Program-made: the position numbers and the translations under genes
Part shown: piece after piece, positions 8,177 through 19,505 of the stretch
How the letters are laid out: each line of letters starts with the position of its first letter
Numbering within the stretch: position 1 is the stretch's first letter
Notes under the pieces: generated by a model
The model's input: only the letters and a program-made list of their open reading frames with translations
Database searches by the model: none
Told to the model about the DNA's origin: nothing
Assembly (NCBI RefSeq): GCF_003290185.1
Contig: NZ_QNFY01000003.1
Location: forward strand, 62,001 to 126,000
From: Chryseobacterium lathyri
Lineage (GTDB): Bacteria; Bacteroidota; Bacteroidia; Flavobacteriales; Weeksellaceae
DNA: 64,000 nt
Direction of reading: 5' to 3'

Positions 8177-9201
8177 CTAATCAACACGCAGATATTCCCT
8201 TAATCCTTTCAGCAGCTCCAGTTGATTTCTTGTTCTGTCCAGGTTATGATTAGCATATTTCGTAGCATAGTAAGTATTCCCATTCAGATAATCAGTCAGA
8301 AAACGGATAGCCTGAATATAGATGACAGTCTGCGCAGCATAGTCAAGGTTTTCAAGCTCCTCAAAAGTCAGTTTATCTTTTAAATACAACAGAAATCCAT
8401 CTTTTACGGTTCTGTAAATTTGAGGGTTAAAATTGTTTTCGGCATTTCCATCATCCTCATCCAAAGTATTGGTATAAGACCTTGCCATATCACCGAAATC
8501 GTACAGGATCGTAGAAACAGTTACCGTATCCAGGTCAATAACAGCCAGAGGCCTTGAGTTTTCGTCAAAAAGAATATTTCTTACATTGGGGTCTCCGTGT
8601 ATGATTCTTTTAGGTAATAAACCGTTTTTTTCCATTTCGATCCATTTTTGCGGAAGAAAAAGCAGCTTATCCATCATTTCGATTTGTGGTCCGGCATTTT
8701 TCAGCAGGTCTTCATTCGCATATCGTAAAGAAGCCTGATAATCAAGGATTCTTTTCTCAAAATTAATAAAATCGGGAATCGGAGGCTGAATATCCGGAAG
8801 ATGTTCGGGATTGATCATATTTAAAAAACACCCTACAGCTTTTGCAGATTCGTAGGCAGTTTTGATATCGGGAATCTTAAAGAAAGTTCTTGTATCCTCA
8901 ATAAAGCTGAGCATTCTCCAGGATCCTCCTTCCTCATCTTTCACAATAAAATTTCCGGCTAACGTTGGTTTTGGTATGACCGGCTGTAGAGGATAGTCTC
9001 TACCTGCCAGCATTTCATTGATCAGAATATGATTACGGGTAATGATTTCCGGAAACTGAAATACCTGAGTGTTGATTCTTTGAAGGATGAACTTTTCCTC
9101 AGAATCTTTATTCTCTACCAAATAAGTAGTATTGATCAGCCCGTTGGTAATAGGAGTGATGCTGCAATTTTCAGTTCCGGTAAATCCGGTAACAATTTGT
9201 T

Positions 9202-9211
<10 letters not shown>
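8177..9211 (-). CDS. NahK-like N-acetylhexosamine kinase (APH fold)
   Basis: 344-aa kinase of the aminoglycoside-phosphotransferase fold, probably phosphorylating an N-acetylhexosamine at C1. The N-lobe has ITNGLINTTYLV and FILQRINTQVF, and the catalytic loop is IHGDPNVRNILF (Brenner motif HGDxxxxN). VIDLDTVTVSTILYDFGD holds the metal-binding Asp and RFLTDYLNGNTYYATKY lies near the C-terminus. These five blocks match bifidobacterial N-acetylhexosamine 1-kinase (NahK) as I remember it, including order and length. The start overlaps the end of the upstream nucleotidyltransferase gene by 10 nt, so the two are co-translated. Assignment to GalNAc rather than GlcNAc comes from the GH109 gene in the same operon. 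Antibiotic inactivation is unlikely. Confidence 0.8.
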
Positions 9212-11575
<2,364 letters not shown>

Positions 11576-11588
11576 TTAAAATCCGGTG

Positions 11589-11630
11589 TGAAAATAAAAA
11601 CGGCTGTCCTGATATGAGGAGCAGCCGTTA
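11589..11630 (-). terminator. Terminator after AIM24-family gene
   Basis: Minus-strand stem AACGGCTG / CAGCCGTT with an inner CTCC/GGA extension, then TTTTATTTTC. It separates the AIM24 gene from the GH109 operon. Confidence 0.8.
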
Positions 11631-11649
11631 CAATCATCAATTTTTAATA

Positions 11650-12342
11650 TTATTTTTCCGTGAAATATACTTCTTCGTACGGCTGAATCAGTACCCATCC
11701 GTTTCCTGAAAACTTCATTTGAAATTCTTCCCCGCTTCCTCTTCCGATAAGGCTTTTGAAAGAAACATTGGTTTTCAGATCCGGGCTTAAGTTTCCGGAC
11801 CATGCTACGGTAGCATTAGGATCTGTGAAAACAGGATTTTCCGGAGTAACCATAAGAGTTAATGGCTCACCATGAGTCGTTATTGCAATATGTCCGGTTC
11901 CGGAAAGTTTTACCTGGAAAAGACCGCCAGCCATCATTCCGGCAACGCTTTTAAGCATAGTGATATCACTTTTTATATTCTGTTCGTGGGCAAGAACATC
12001 ATTCCCGTTCACACATACCGACTCATTGTTCAGATAAAGGATACGAACTTTCTTTCCGGCATCTGCCACATAAAGTTTACCATTTCCTTCGGCTTTCATC
12101 AGTTTGCTTCCTTCGCCGCTGATCGCTTTCTTTAAAAGATTACCGATACCTCCGGCCAGCATTCCCTGTCTTTCGAAGTTGATGCCTCCTACATAACCTA
12201 CCATACTTCCTCGTTTGGTCCATACAGCCTGATTGTTGAGGTTAATTTCCAGCATATGGGGAGTTTCAAGCTCAAAATAATCTCTCTGTTGTGGATTTTC
12301 TTTAGTTTCGTTGACGAAAGCTTCCAATGAATATTTGCTCAT
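11650..12342 (-). CDS. AIM24 family protein
   Basis: 230-aa cytoplasmic protein of the AIM24/TRAP-like beta-sandwich family, whose biochemical role is unknown. I placed the start at 12342 (MSKYSLEAFVNETKE) because the longer in-frame extension would run through the divergent queA promoter. Typical stretches are MLEINLNNQAVWTKRGSMVGYVG, GTGHIAITTHGEPL (about residue 150) and TDPNATVAWSGNLSPDLKT, with glycine-rich AGGIGNLLKKAISGEG between. It ends in GNGWVLIQPYEE. It is divergent from queA and followed by its own terminator, so it is probably monocistronic. Confidence 0.83.
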   Translation of the reverse strand: MSKYSLEAFVNETKENPQQRDYFELETPHMLEINLNNQAVWTKRGSMVGYVGGINFERQGMLAGGIGNLLKKAISGEGSKLMKAEGNGKLYVADAGKKVRILYLNNESVCVNGNDVLAHEQNIKSDITMLKSVAGMMAGGLFQVKLSGTGHIAITTHGEPLTLMVTPENPVFTDPNATVAWSGNLSPDLKTNVSFKSLIGRGSGEEFQMKFSGNGWVLIQPYEEVYFTEK

Positions 12343-12437
12343 AGTGTAAATTGTTTTTAAATATTTCCAAAAATAATCTTTTTTTCCCTCATGGATCACC
12401 GTAGAATCCCGGTTTTCAATTTGATTTAAATAATACT

Positions 12438-12468
12438 TGACAAAGGGGTATTGAATGTCGTATATTTG
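12438..12468 (+). promoter_or_regulatory. Promoter of queA
   Basis: TTGAC at 12438 and TATATTTG at 12461-12468 are separated by a normal Bacteroidota spacer, 55 nt before the queA ATG. The -7 box is a perfect TAnnTTTG match. Confidence 0.65.
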
Positions 12469-12522
12469 CACTCCGAAATTACACTTGTAATTTGAATAAT
12501 TTTTAAACCGTAATTTAAAAAA

Positions 12523-13572
12523 ATGAAAACATCAGATTTTAATTTTGATCTTCCTGCGGAATTATTAGCAGAACACCCATCTGAACACAGAGACGAAGCC
12601 AAATTAATGGTTCTTAACAGAAAAACACAAACCATTGAGCATAAGCTGTTTAAAGATGTTGTGGATTATTTCGAAGAGAAAGATCTATTCATTTTCAACA
12701 ATACTAAAGTTTTCCCTGCGCGTCTTTATGGAAATAAGGAAAAAACAGGTGCTAAAATTGAAGTTTTCCTTTTAAGAGAGCTGGATAAAGAAACCAGAGT
12801 ATGGGATGTTCTTGTAGATCCTGCAAGAAAAATCAGAATCGGTAACAAATTATTCTTTACTGAAGATGAATCTTTGGTAGCTGAAGTGATCGATAATACA
12901 ACTTCAAGAGGAAGAACATTGAGATTCTTATTCGATGGTTCTTATGACGAATTCAGAACAAAACTGAAGGAATTGGGCGAAACTCCACTTCCAAAATATA
13001 TTAAAAGAGCAGTAGAGCCGGAAGATGCAGAAAGATACCAGACGATCTATGCAAAAATAGAAGGAGCGGTTGCTGCCCCTACAGCAGGTCTTCACTTCTC
13101 CAAGCATCTGATGAAGAAGTTGGAGATCAAAGGAATTGATTTTGCTGAAGTAACACTTCACGTTGGTTTAGGAACTTTTAACCCGATTGAGGTGGAAGAT
13201 CTTTCCAAGCATAAAATGGAGTCCGAAGAAATCATTATCGATGAGAAAAATGCTGACATCATCAATAAAGCGGTAGATGCTCACAGAAGAGTCTGTGCGG
13301 TAGGTACTACAACGATGAGAGCATTGGAAACTTCCGTTTCTTCCAACAAAAAGATCTCTGCATTCAACGGTTGGACGAACAAATTTATTTATCCGCCTCA
13401 CGATTTTGGAGTAGCAAACTCAATGATCACCAACTTCCACACGCCGAAATCAACATTATTGATGATGATTGCTGCATTTGCCGGAAAAGATTTTATCATG
13501 CATGCTTATGAAGAAGCCGTAAAAGAAAAGTATAAATTCTATTCTTACGGTGACGCCATGTTAATTCTATAA
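12523..13572 (+). CDS. queA: S-adenosylmethionine:tRNA ribosyltransferase-isomerase
   Basis: 349-aa queuosine-pathway enzyme that moves the ribosyl part of SAM onto preQ1 in tRNA to make epoxyqueuosine. Full family length. Conserved blocks are [22 protein letters not shown] (opening), [46 protein letters not shown] and [33 protein letters not shown] and [18 protein letters not shown] follow near the C-terminus. It is cytoplasmic and has its own promoter. The spacer to rlmN contains a palindromic repeat, so the two are probably separate units. Confidence 0.96.
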   Translation: MKTSDFNFDLPAELLAEHPSEHRDEAKLMVLNRKTQTIEHKLFKDVVDYFEEKDLFIFNNTKVFPARLYGNKEKTGAKIEVFLLRELDKETRVWDVLVDPARKIRIGNKLFFTEDESLVAEVIDNTTSRGRTLRFLFDGSYDEFRTKLKELGETPLPKYIKRAVEPEDAERYQTIYAKIEGAVAAPTAGLHFSKHLMKKLEIKGIDFAEVTLHVGLGTFNPIEVEDLSKHKMESEEIIIDEKNADIINKAVDAHRRVCAVGTTTMRALETSVSSNKKISAFNGWTNKFIYPPHDFGVANSMITNFHTPKSTLLMMIAAFAGKDFIMHAYEEAVKEKYKFYSYGDAMLIL

Positions 13573-13584
13573 ATTATGTATTAA

Positions 13585-13669
13585 TGTATAATGTACAAAG
13601 TATAATGTATTTTTTAGTGGTTTAAAAACTTAAGATAATACATAAGATTATTACTTTGTACATTGTACA
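13585..13669. repeat. Inverted repeat between queA and rlmN
   Basis: TGTATAATGTACAAAGTA (13585-13602) pairs with TACTTTGTACATTGTACA (13652-13669) with one mismatch, giving a long hairpin. The AATGTACAAAGT type of repeat is typical of mobile palindromic units between genes. It may also serve as a terminator for queA. Confidence 0.65.
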
Positions 13670-13686
13670 TCATACTTTTTACAATA

Positions 13687-14721
13687 ATGAAAGATATCCG
13701 AGTTTTATCACTAGACCAGCTTAAAGACTATTTTTTGACTTTAGGGGAAAAACCGTTTCGTGCAAAACAGGTTTATGACTGGTTATGGAGTAAAAACCTC
13801 CATTCGATTGATGAAATGACGAATCTTTCGAAATCTCTCCGCGAAAAAATTTCCGAAGAGTATACCATCAATCCCGTTTCTGTAGATCAGCTTCAGAGAA
13901 GTACGGACGGAACCATCAAAAACGGTGTGAAACTTCATGACGGACTTCTGGTGGAATCTGTTCTTATTCCTACAGAAACAAGAACTACAGCCTGCGTTTC
14001 CTCACAGGTGGGATGTTCATTAAACTGTGAATTCTGTGCAACAGCAAGACTCAAAAGAATGAGAAACCTTGAGGTAGCAGAAATTGTAGATCAGGTAGCT
14101 CTGATTGACAGTCAAAGCAAAATGTATTTCAACAGACCGCTTTCCAATATCGTTTTCATGGGAATGGGGGAGCCGATGATGAATTACAAAAATGTAGTGG
14201 AAGCCATCAGAAAAATCACCCAGCCGGAAGGTCTGGGAATGTCACCAAGAAGAATTACCGTTTCTACATCAGGAATTCCAAAGATGATCAAAATGCTGGC
14301 AGATGATGAGCTCCGTGTAAAACTGGCACTTTCGCTTCACTCTGCTATTGAATCCAAACGTAATGAGATCATGCCTTTCTCGGATAAATTTCCGTTGACG
14401 GATATTATGGAAGCCCTTCAGTACTGGTACCAGAAAACAGGCTCTGTGATTACTTTTGAATACTGCGTATGGAAAGGAATCAATGATGGGGATGAAGATA
14501 TCAAAGCTCTGATCAGATACTGTAAACAGGTGCCTTCCAAAGTGAATCTGATCCAATATAACCCTATCGGGGACGGAAAATACGACCAATGCAATAAGCA
14601 GGCAGAAGAAAATTATGTACGCCAGCTGGAAAATGCAGGAATTACTGTAATGATCAGAAAAAGCCGCGGTGGAGATATTGATGCGGCCTGTGGGCAGCTT
14701 GCCAATAAAACAGCTGATTAA
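13687..14721 (+). CDS. rlmN: Dual-specificity 23S rRNA/tRNA adenine-C2 methyltransferase
   Basis: 344-aa radical-SAM enzyme that methylates C2 of A2503 in 23S rRNA and A37 in some tRNAs. The 4Fe-4S motif CSLNCEFCATARL sits near residues 109-121. Family blocks include GEKPFRAKQVYDWLW, VFMGMGEPMMNY, SPRRITVSTSGIP, ALSLHSAIESKRNEIMP and IQYNPIGDG. The catalytic C-terminal Cys is in DIDAACGQLA. The ATG at 13687 is preferred over an upstream TTG that lies inside the palindromic repeat. It is followed after a short gap by a sterol-desaturase gene, and co-transcription is possible. Confidence 0.95.
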   Translation: MKDIRVLSLDQLKDYFLTLGEKPFRAKQVYDWLWSKNLHSIDEMTNLSKSLREKISEEYTINPVSVDQLQRSTDGTIKNGVKLHDGLLVESVLIPTETRTTACVSSQVGCSLNCEFCATARLKRMRNLEVAEIVDQVALIDSQSKMYFNRPLSNIVFMGMGEPMMNYKNVVEAIRKITQPEGLGMSPRRITVSTSGIPKMIKMLADDELRVKLALSLHSAIESKRNEIMPFSDKFPLTDIMEALQYWYQKTGSVITFEYCVWKGINDGDEDIKALIRYCKQVPSKVNLIQYNPIGDGKYDQCNKQAEENYVRQLENAGITVMIRKSRGGDIDAACGQLANKTAD

Positions 14722-14793
14722 AATTTCCTTAAAAAAGATAAAAATTTCCTTAAAAATTTCCTAAAATCCTACCTTTACATAAACTAATAAGGG

Positions 14794-15711
14794 ATGTTGG
14801 ATTTCTTTACAGGCGAAGATGGGCTTGAAAATGTCTATGCATGGTCAATTCCGCTTCATGCTACAGTAATTTTAGCAGAAATGATCTACAGCCATATTTC
14901 TGAGGCTAAGCTGTATAATGGAAAGGACGTGGTAACGAGTGTCTATCTTGCATTGATGAACTTTGGCCTGGATCTTATCATGAAGGCTTTTGCCATGGGA
15001 ATCATGTTTTTCTTTTATAATCACAGGCTTTTTACGTGGGATTTCACGGTTTGGTACTGGCTCATCTGTTTTACTGTCACAGATTTTGCCTATTATGTGC
15101 TGCATTATGTAGATCATCATTCCAGGGCGTTCTGGGCCGTTCACATTACCCACCACAATTCAGAGTATTTCAACCTTACCACAGGTTTTAGAAGTCCGGT
15201 ACTACAACCGCTGTACAGGTATCTTTACTTTTCTCCGCTTGCTTTTTTAGGCTTTAATCCGTGGCATATTATGGTGGTTTATGCCATAGGGCAGGTGTAC
15301 GGAACATGGGTGCATACGCAGGCTGTAAAAAAACTGGGAATACTGGAATACATTCTGGTAACCCCTTCCCATCATAGAGTACATCATGCCTGCAACATCA
15401 AATATTTGGACAGGAATATGGGCATGTGCCTCATCATCTGGGATAAAATATTCGGAACCTTCGAAAAGGAAGACCCGGATGTACCCGTAAAGTATGGAAT
15501 CTATCCAAAAATGCCAGACTATAAGCCAGATACCGTTCTTCTTTATGAATGGAGAGAGATCTGGAAAGACATCAGGCAGCCGGGACTGAAATTTTCCGAT
15601 CGGATCAATTATATTTTTAATTCTCCAGGCTGGAGACATGACGGTACGGGAAAAACAGTAAGACAATATCAGAAAGATTATTTAAAAAAACAAACTAAAA
15701 AGCTGGAATAA
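14794..15711 (+). CDS. Fatty acid hydroxylase/sterol desaturase family protein
   Basis: 305-aa di-iron membrane oxygenase (FA_hydroxylase superfamily). Three histidine boxes are visible: HYVDHH (about residue 107), VHITHHNSEYFN (about 117) and HHRVHHACN (about 193). They are set between hydrophobic helices at about 15-35, 50-75, 80-100 and 145-175, so the di-iron site faces the cytoplasm. The family hydroxylates or desaturates lipids such as fatty acids, sterols, carotenoids or alkylglycerols; the substrate here is unknown. The repeated AAAATTTCC sequence just upstream shows nothing regulatory that I can defend. Confidence 0.85.
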   Translation: MLDFFTGEDGLENVYAWSIPLHATVILAEMIYSHISEAKLYNGKDVVTSVYLALMNFGLDLIMKAFAMGIMFFFYNHRLFTWDFTVWYWLICFTVTDFAYYVLHYVDHHSRAFWAVHITHHNSEYFNLTTGFRSPVLQPLYRYLYFSPLAFLGFNPWHIMVVYAIGQVYGTWVHTQAVKKLGILEYILVTPSHHRVHHACNIKYLDRNMGMCLIIWDKIFGTFEKEDPDVPVKYGIYPKMPDYKPDTVLLYEWREIWKDIRQPGLKFSDRINYIFNSPGWRHDGTGKTVRQYQKDYLKKQTKKLE

Positions 15712-16014
15712 AAGCAAAAAATAAAATCAACCTGACAATTTGCAATAGATACGCTGTCTTTATTTAGCCACAAAAGGCACAAACGTTTTTAACATTTAAA
15801 TTTGAAGCAATAACGCACATCGGCAAAAAGCACACTTAAGTTTTATCTAAATCTTTGATGACCAAAAATCTGCTTGATCTGCGGGAGAAAATTTTTAACC
15901 ATTAAGCATTTTTAAGTTGTTAAGAATATTAAGGAGAGTTTCACATTAAAGAGGTGCAATCTGAAAATATGTTCAGTCTTTTCCAGTTTCCTAACAAACC
16001 CCTATTTTTGCCTT
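15712..16014. repeat. Intergenic spacer with dispersed repeat (copy 2)
   Basis: A 300-nt spacer without ORF. TTAGCCACAAAAGGCACAAACG at 15762-15783, followed by TTTTTAACATTTAAAT, resembles the 3947-4125 element and, in part, the palindrome at 41700-41764. No clear promoter box was found for the downstream gene apart from CCCTATTTTTGCC near 16001. Confidence 0.45.
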
Positions 16015-16893
16015 ATGAAAAAGCTCCTTCTTTTTACTGCCCTTATTATTTTTCAATTCTCATTTTCACAGCAGACGGAATTTTTAAAAATTAGAAAATA
16101 CAGAATCGGTTATTTAGATGATAAAATCAAGGAAACATCAGGGCTGAATATTTTCAACGGGAAACTGTATACGTTCAATGACAGCGGTAATGCTCCGGAA
16201 CTTTTTGAACTGGATGAAACTTCGGGCAATATCAAAAATACATTCACGATCAATGCTAAAAATAAAGACTGGGAGGCTTTGACTAATGATGGAAAGAACT
16301 TTTATATTGGAGATATAGGGAATAACGGAGGAATAAGAAGAGATTTGGAAATCTATAAATTACCTTTTGAAAACGGTGATATAAAGAATGATTCCATTAC
16401 GAAAATATCATTCTATTATTCGGAACAGACAGAATTCATCCCAAAATACACAGATAATGATTTTGATGCAGAGGCCATGATCTATCTGGACGGAAAGCTG
16501 CACCTGTTTACCAAAGAATGGAAATCAAAATCAACTTCTCATTACATCATTGATCCTCAATTATCTGAAAAGCAGAAAGCAGAAAAAACAGAATCTTACA
16601 AAACCAACTTTGTGGTAACCGATGCTGCTTATTTTAACAGAAAGCTTTATCTGGTAGGCTATACCAAAAAAACGGAAGTCTTTCTCAATGTTTTTACAGA
16701 AACGGAATCCGGCATGTTTTTTAAAGAAAAACCAAAACATTATTATCTGGGCAGTGCTTTGGCAATAGGACAGATTGAAGGCATTGCTGTTAATGAGTCG
16801 GGAATCTATATTTCAGGAGAAAAATTCAGGTCTGGATTGGGAAGTGCACAGCCGTCCCTCTATTTTATTCCAAATGAAGAACTCAAAGATTAA
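16015..16893 (+). CDS. Secreted hypothetical protein, probable beta-propeller
   Basis: 292-aa exported protein with a clear signal peptide (MKKLLLFTALIIFQFSFS-QQ). The mature part has repeated strand-turn units such as ETSGLNIFNGKLYTFNDSGN, DWEALTNDGKNFYIGDIGNNGG, DFDAEAMIYLDGKLHLFTKEW, DAAYFNRKLYLVGYT and IEGIAVNESGIYISGE. These look like blades of a propeller resembling SdiA-regulated or esterase-like phytase domains. No catalytic residues can be assigned. It sits alone upstream of the polyprenyl synthase gene, which has its own promoter. Confidence 0.75.
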   Translation: MKKLLLFTALIIFQFSFSQQTEFLKIRKYRIGYLDDKIKETSGLNIFNGKLYTFNDSGNAPELFELDETSGNIKNTFTINAKNKDWEALTNDGKNFYIGDIGNNGGIRRDLEIYKLPFENGDIKNDSITKISFYYSEQTEFIPKYTDNDFDAEAMIYLDGKLHLFTKEWKSKSTSHYIIDPQLSEKQKAEKTESYKTNFVVTDAAYFNRKLYLVGYTKKTEVFLNVFTETESGMFFKEKPKHYYLGSALAIGQIEGIAVNESGIYISGEKFRSGLGSAQPSLYFIPNEELKD

Positions 16894-16921
16894 TTTTGTC
16901 CTGAAATTGCGTGAAAACAAT

Positions 16922-16929
16922 TATCTTTG
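16922..16929 (+). promoter_or_regulatory. -7 box (TATCTTTG) of the polyprenyl synthase gene
   Basis: Perfect TAnnTTTG match 38 nt before the TTG start. A TTTTG at about 16893-16897 is a possible -33 element. Confidence 0.55.
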
Positions 16930-16967
16930 TGAGAATTAATTAGTATTTACCTTTCATTCAACAGATT

Positions 16968-17945
16968 TTGGCAAACATCGTAGAAGAAATCAAACGACCG
17001 ATCAATGAGGAAATGAAACTTTTCGAACAGAAGTTTTATGAATCGATGCAGAGCAAAGTGCCTTTATTGGATAAAGTAACCCGTTTTATTGTTACTACTA
17101 AAGGAAAACAGATGCGTCCTATGTTCGTATTCCTTTGCGCAAAGCTGATAGGTGATGTCAATGAAAAAACCTACCGCGGAGCCTCCATGATAGAGTTGAT
17201 CCATACCGCAACTCTGGTACACGATGATGTGGTGGATGAAAGTTTCAAAAGACGTAATTTCTTTTCCATCAATGCTTTATGGAAAAACAAAATTGCTGTT
17301 TTAGTAGGAGATTATCTTTTGTCAAAATCCGTATTGCTTTCTACAGACCATAAAGATTACGATCTTTTAGGAGTGATCTCCAGAACGATCCGCGAAATGT
17401 CCGAAGGCGAGCTTCTCCAGCTGGAAAAGGCCCGAAAACTGGACATTACAGAAGATGTTTACTATGAAATTATCCGTCAGAAGACAGCTACTCTTATTGC
17501 TGCCTGCTGTGAAATTGGGGTTTTATCCAATGATGCGGATGAAACTCTGGCTAAAAAGATGATGAACTTCGGTACGTATACCGGAATGGCTTTTCAGATT
17601 AAGGATGACCTTTTCGATTACCTGAGCTCCAACGTCATCGGAAAACCAGTAGGAATTGATATCAAGGAGCAAAAAATGACCCTTCCTTTGATTCATACTT
17701 TAAAAATGGCCAGTGAAAAAGAGCGTAAATATTACTTCAATACCATCAAGCGTTACAATAACGATCCGAAACGCGTTAAGGAGCTTATAGACTTTGTCAA
17801 AAATTCCGGAGGCATGGATTACGCAATAAAAGTAATGAAAGATTTCCAGCAGAAAGCTAAAGATATCCTGGAAGAATTTCCGGATTCTGAAGCCAGGAGA
17901 TCATTACACAGTATGCTTGATTACGTAATTGAAAGAAAATTCTAG
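16968..17945 (+). CDS. All-trans polyprenyl diphosphate synthase
   Basis: 325-aa trans-isoprenyl diphosphate synthase that builds the long side chain of menaquinone from IPP and a shorter allylic diphosphate. The first Asp-rich motif is LVHDDVVDESFKRR (about residue 85) and the second is QIKDDLFDYL (about 210). GKQMRPMFVFL and GKPVGIDIKEQKMTLPLIH are family blocks. The first Asp-rich motif lacks the two-residue insertion of bacterial FPP synthases, fitting a long-chain enzyme of IspB type. The start is a TTG, which keeps the conserved VEEIKRPINEEM opening; the next ATG (17013) would remove it. Monocistronic, ending at a shared terminator. Confidence 0.9.
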   Translation: MANIVEEIKRPINEEMKLFEQKFYESMQSKVPLLDKVTRFIVTTKGKQMRPMFVFLCAKLIGDVNEKTYRGASMIELIHTATLVHDDVVDESFKRRNFFSINALWKNKIAVLVGDYLLSKSVLLSTDHKDYDLLGVISRTIREMSEGELLQLEKARKLDITEDVYYEIIRQKTATLIAACCEIGVLSNDADETLAKKMMNFGTYTGMAFQIKDDLFDYLSSNVIGKPVGIDIKEQKMTLPLIHTLKMASEKERKYYFNTIKRYNNDPKRVKELIDFVKNSGGMDYAIKVMKDFQQKAKDILEEFPDSEARRSLHSMLDYVIERKF

Positions 17946-17965
17946 GTATTTAGAATTAATGATAA

Positions 17966-17996
17966 AAAAAGGGATGTAGCACTACATCCCTTTTTA
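17966..17996. terminator. Bidirectional terminator
   Basis: AAAAAGGGATGTAG CAC TACATCCCTTTTT is a near-perfect hairpin with A and T tails on both sides. It serves the converging polyprenyl synthase and surface-protein genes. Confidence 0.9.
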
Positions 17997-18005
17997 TTTT
18001 TAAGG

Positions 18006-18797
18006 TTAAATCTTTTGTACCGTAACGTTGGTTACGTTTCCGCTTCCCGTACTTCCGGTTTCAGTAGACAAAACTGTACAGTTTTGATTAGGAGCAGCTG
18101 TAAAACGGATCTGGTAGCCTGCCGTTGGTATTACCAGTACAGTGGTATAGTTCATCAGTTCTCCTACCGTTGCAGTGGTTGCTGTTGCATTATAATGGCT
18201 TCCTCTTCCCAGATAATTGGCATCCGGATTAGGTCTTACCCCAACCAGTAGCTGAGTTCCGGCCGGAGCACTCGCAAAGCTTGCCTGTAGCGTAACCAGA
18301 TAATTTCCGGGTTGATTGAAAGTTAATACACCGGTGGTTGTATTGTAAGAATAGAACGGTGAAGTTGCCAAAGGAGAAGAAAACAATAAAGTAGCAATCG
18401 TGCTTGATGTCAAATTCTGATTGGCTGCCAGACGGGCATGGAATAATGAATAAGCAGTAAAGTCTATTGTTTTTAATACACCATTTGCATCAGCCACAAC
18501 AACTCTGTCTGTTCCTCCTACTCCAATATTTGAATTAATGTTTCGGATCCTTGCATTTCCTGAGGCTACATCGAGCTTATCAGTTGGGGTCGTAGTCCCA
18601 ATACCAACATTAGCAGTACTCGTTACAACAAAATCATTAGCTTGCTGTGCAGCGGAGGGTGTGCCAGATAATGGATTGTCTTTTGCTGCATCAATATGGA
18701 AGCTGGCTTGGGGATTGTTTGTATTTATGCCTACTTGTGCATAGATAATGCTTGACATTAAAAAAACGCCAAGAAGCGAAATAATTTTTTTTTTCAT
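18006..18797 (-). CDS. Secreted surface protein with fibre-type repeats
   Basis: 263-aa exported protein of a kind common in Chryseobacterium. The signal peptide is MKKKIISLLGVFLMSSIIYA-Q. It continues with VGINTNNPQASFHIDA and VGIGTTTPTDKLDVASGNAR, the GIGTxxPxxxLdV unit seen in tail-fibre and adhesin heads. RVVVADANGVLKTID precedes a C-terminal beta-sandwich-like domain (about residues 120-263) rich in Thr/Ala/Gly. No T9SS sorting domain is evident. The ATG is followed by ten consecutive A residues, a tract prone to slippage. A structural or adhesive role is inferred. Confidence 0.75.
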   Translation of the reverse strand: MKKKIISLLGVFLMSSIIYAQVGINTNNPQASFHIDAAKDNPLSGTPSAAQQANDFVVTSTANVGIGTTTPTDKLDVASGNARIRNINSNIGVGGTDRVVVADANGVLKTIDFTAYSLFHARLAANQNLTSSTIATLLFSSPLATSPFYSYNTTTGVLTFNQPGNYLVTLQASFASAPAGTQLLVGVRPNPDANYLGRGSHYNATATTATVGELMNYTTVLVIPTAGYQIRFTAAPNQNCTVLSTETGSTGSGNVTNVTVQKI

Positions 18798-18892
18798 TTG
18801 ATTTAATTTTTTTTCTTTTGTGTGTTAAAGTTACATAACTTTCCATTTCATTTATCAATTTTTATACCATTATAGAAAGAATAATTAACGAT

Positions 18893-19069
18893 ATGATAAT
18901 TTTGAGTGTTTTAGAAGAAGAATATTACAGATTACATAAAAAAATATCTCTTTTATTTGATTTAATTTATACAACAGCTCCTCTTATTATTTACTATAAT
19001 AAGAACAAACTAGTGATTTATTTATCAAAAGAAAATGAATTTTTGAAAAATGGAATGATAAGATTATAG
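18893..19069 (+). CDS. Possible 58-aa small protein, unassigned
   Basis: An ATG at 18893 opens 58 codons ending TAG at 19067-19069. The product starts MIILSVLEEEYYRLHKKISL and is rich in Tyr, Leu, Ile and Lys, with a hydrophobic centre (about 20-35) and the end FLKNGMIRL. It fills the gap between two minus-strand genes and is very AT-rich. I recognise no family and see no TAnnTTTG box close upstream. It may be real or only a chance frame in AT-rich DNA. Confidence 0.3.
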   Translation: MIILSVLEEEYYRLHKKISLLFDLIYTTAPLIIYYNKNKLVIYLSKENEFLKNGMIRL

Positions 19070-19071
19070 AT

Positions 19072-19368
19072 TTAATCAATTATTTTTACAGTCACAATAA
19101 TAACTGCTAAAACAATACAAAATAAAGCGATTAAAAATAGATAATCCGCAATGGTCTCATATTTATTTTCTTGCTTTTGGCTTTTGGTACGGATCGCCAT
19201 AAATGAAAAAAAGCAGCTGCAGGAAAATAGCAGGCATGCTATACCGGCAAACTCATCAAGATGTGTATTCCCACTGATTTTAGTGATTTTCAGCGAGGTA
19301 ATGATAATCAGGGAAAAACCTAAAAGATTGCTGGATGCATTCAGGATGTGAGTTGACTTTTTTTCCAT
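19072..19368 (-). CDS. Small membrane protein, hypothetical
   Basis: 98-aa protein with three likely transmembrane segments: residues 12-28 (SNLLGFSLIIITSLKI), 38-58 (FAGIACLLFSCSCFFSFMA) and 75-95 (LFLIALFCIVLAVIIVTV). A short basic loop (RTKSQKQENKYE) lies between the last two. No signal peptide, motif or recognisable family. It is divergent from the E1 dehydrogenase gene. Confidence 0.65.
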   Translation of the reverse strand: MEKKSTHILNASSNLLGFSLIIITSLKITKISGNTHLDEFAGIACLLFSCSCFFSFMAIRTKSQKQENKYETIADYLFLIALFCIVLAVIIVTVKIID

Positions 19369-19505
19369 CGTTTACAATTTTTTTACAATATAAAACACAA
19401 TTCTTTTATTATCAAATTTTTAAAAAAGATTATTGAAAATTAAAATTAATTTAAAAATTGTATATTAGCGGCATACTTGAAGAATAAAAACTTTTATATC
19501 TAGCT

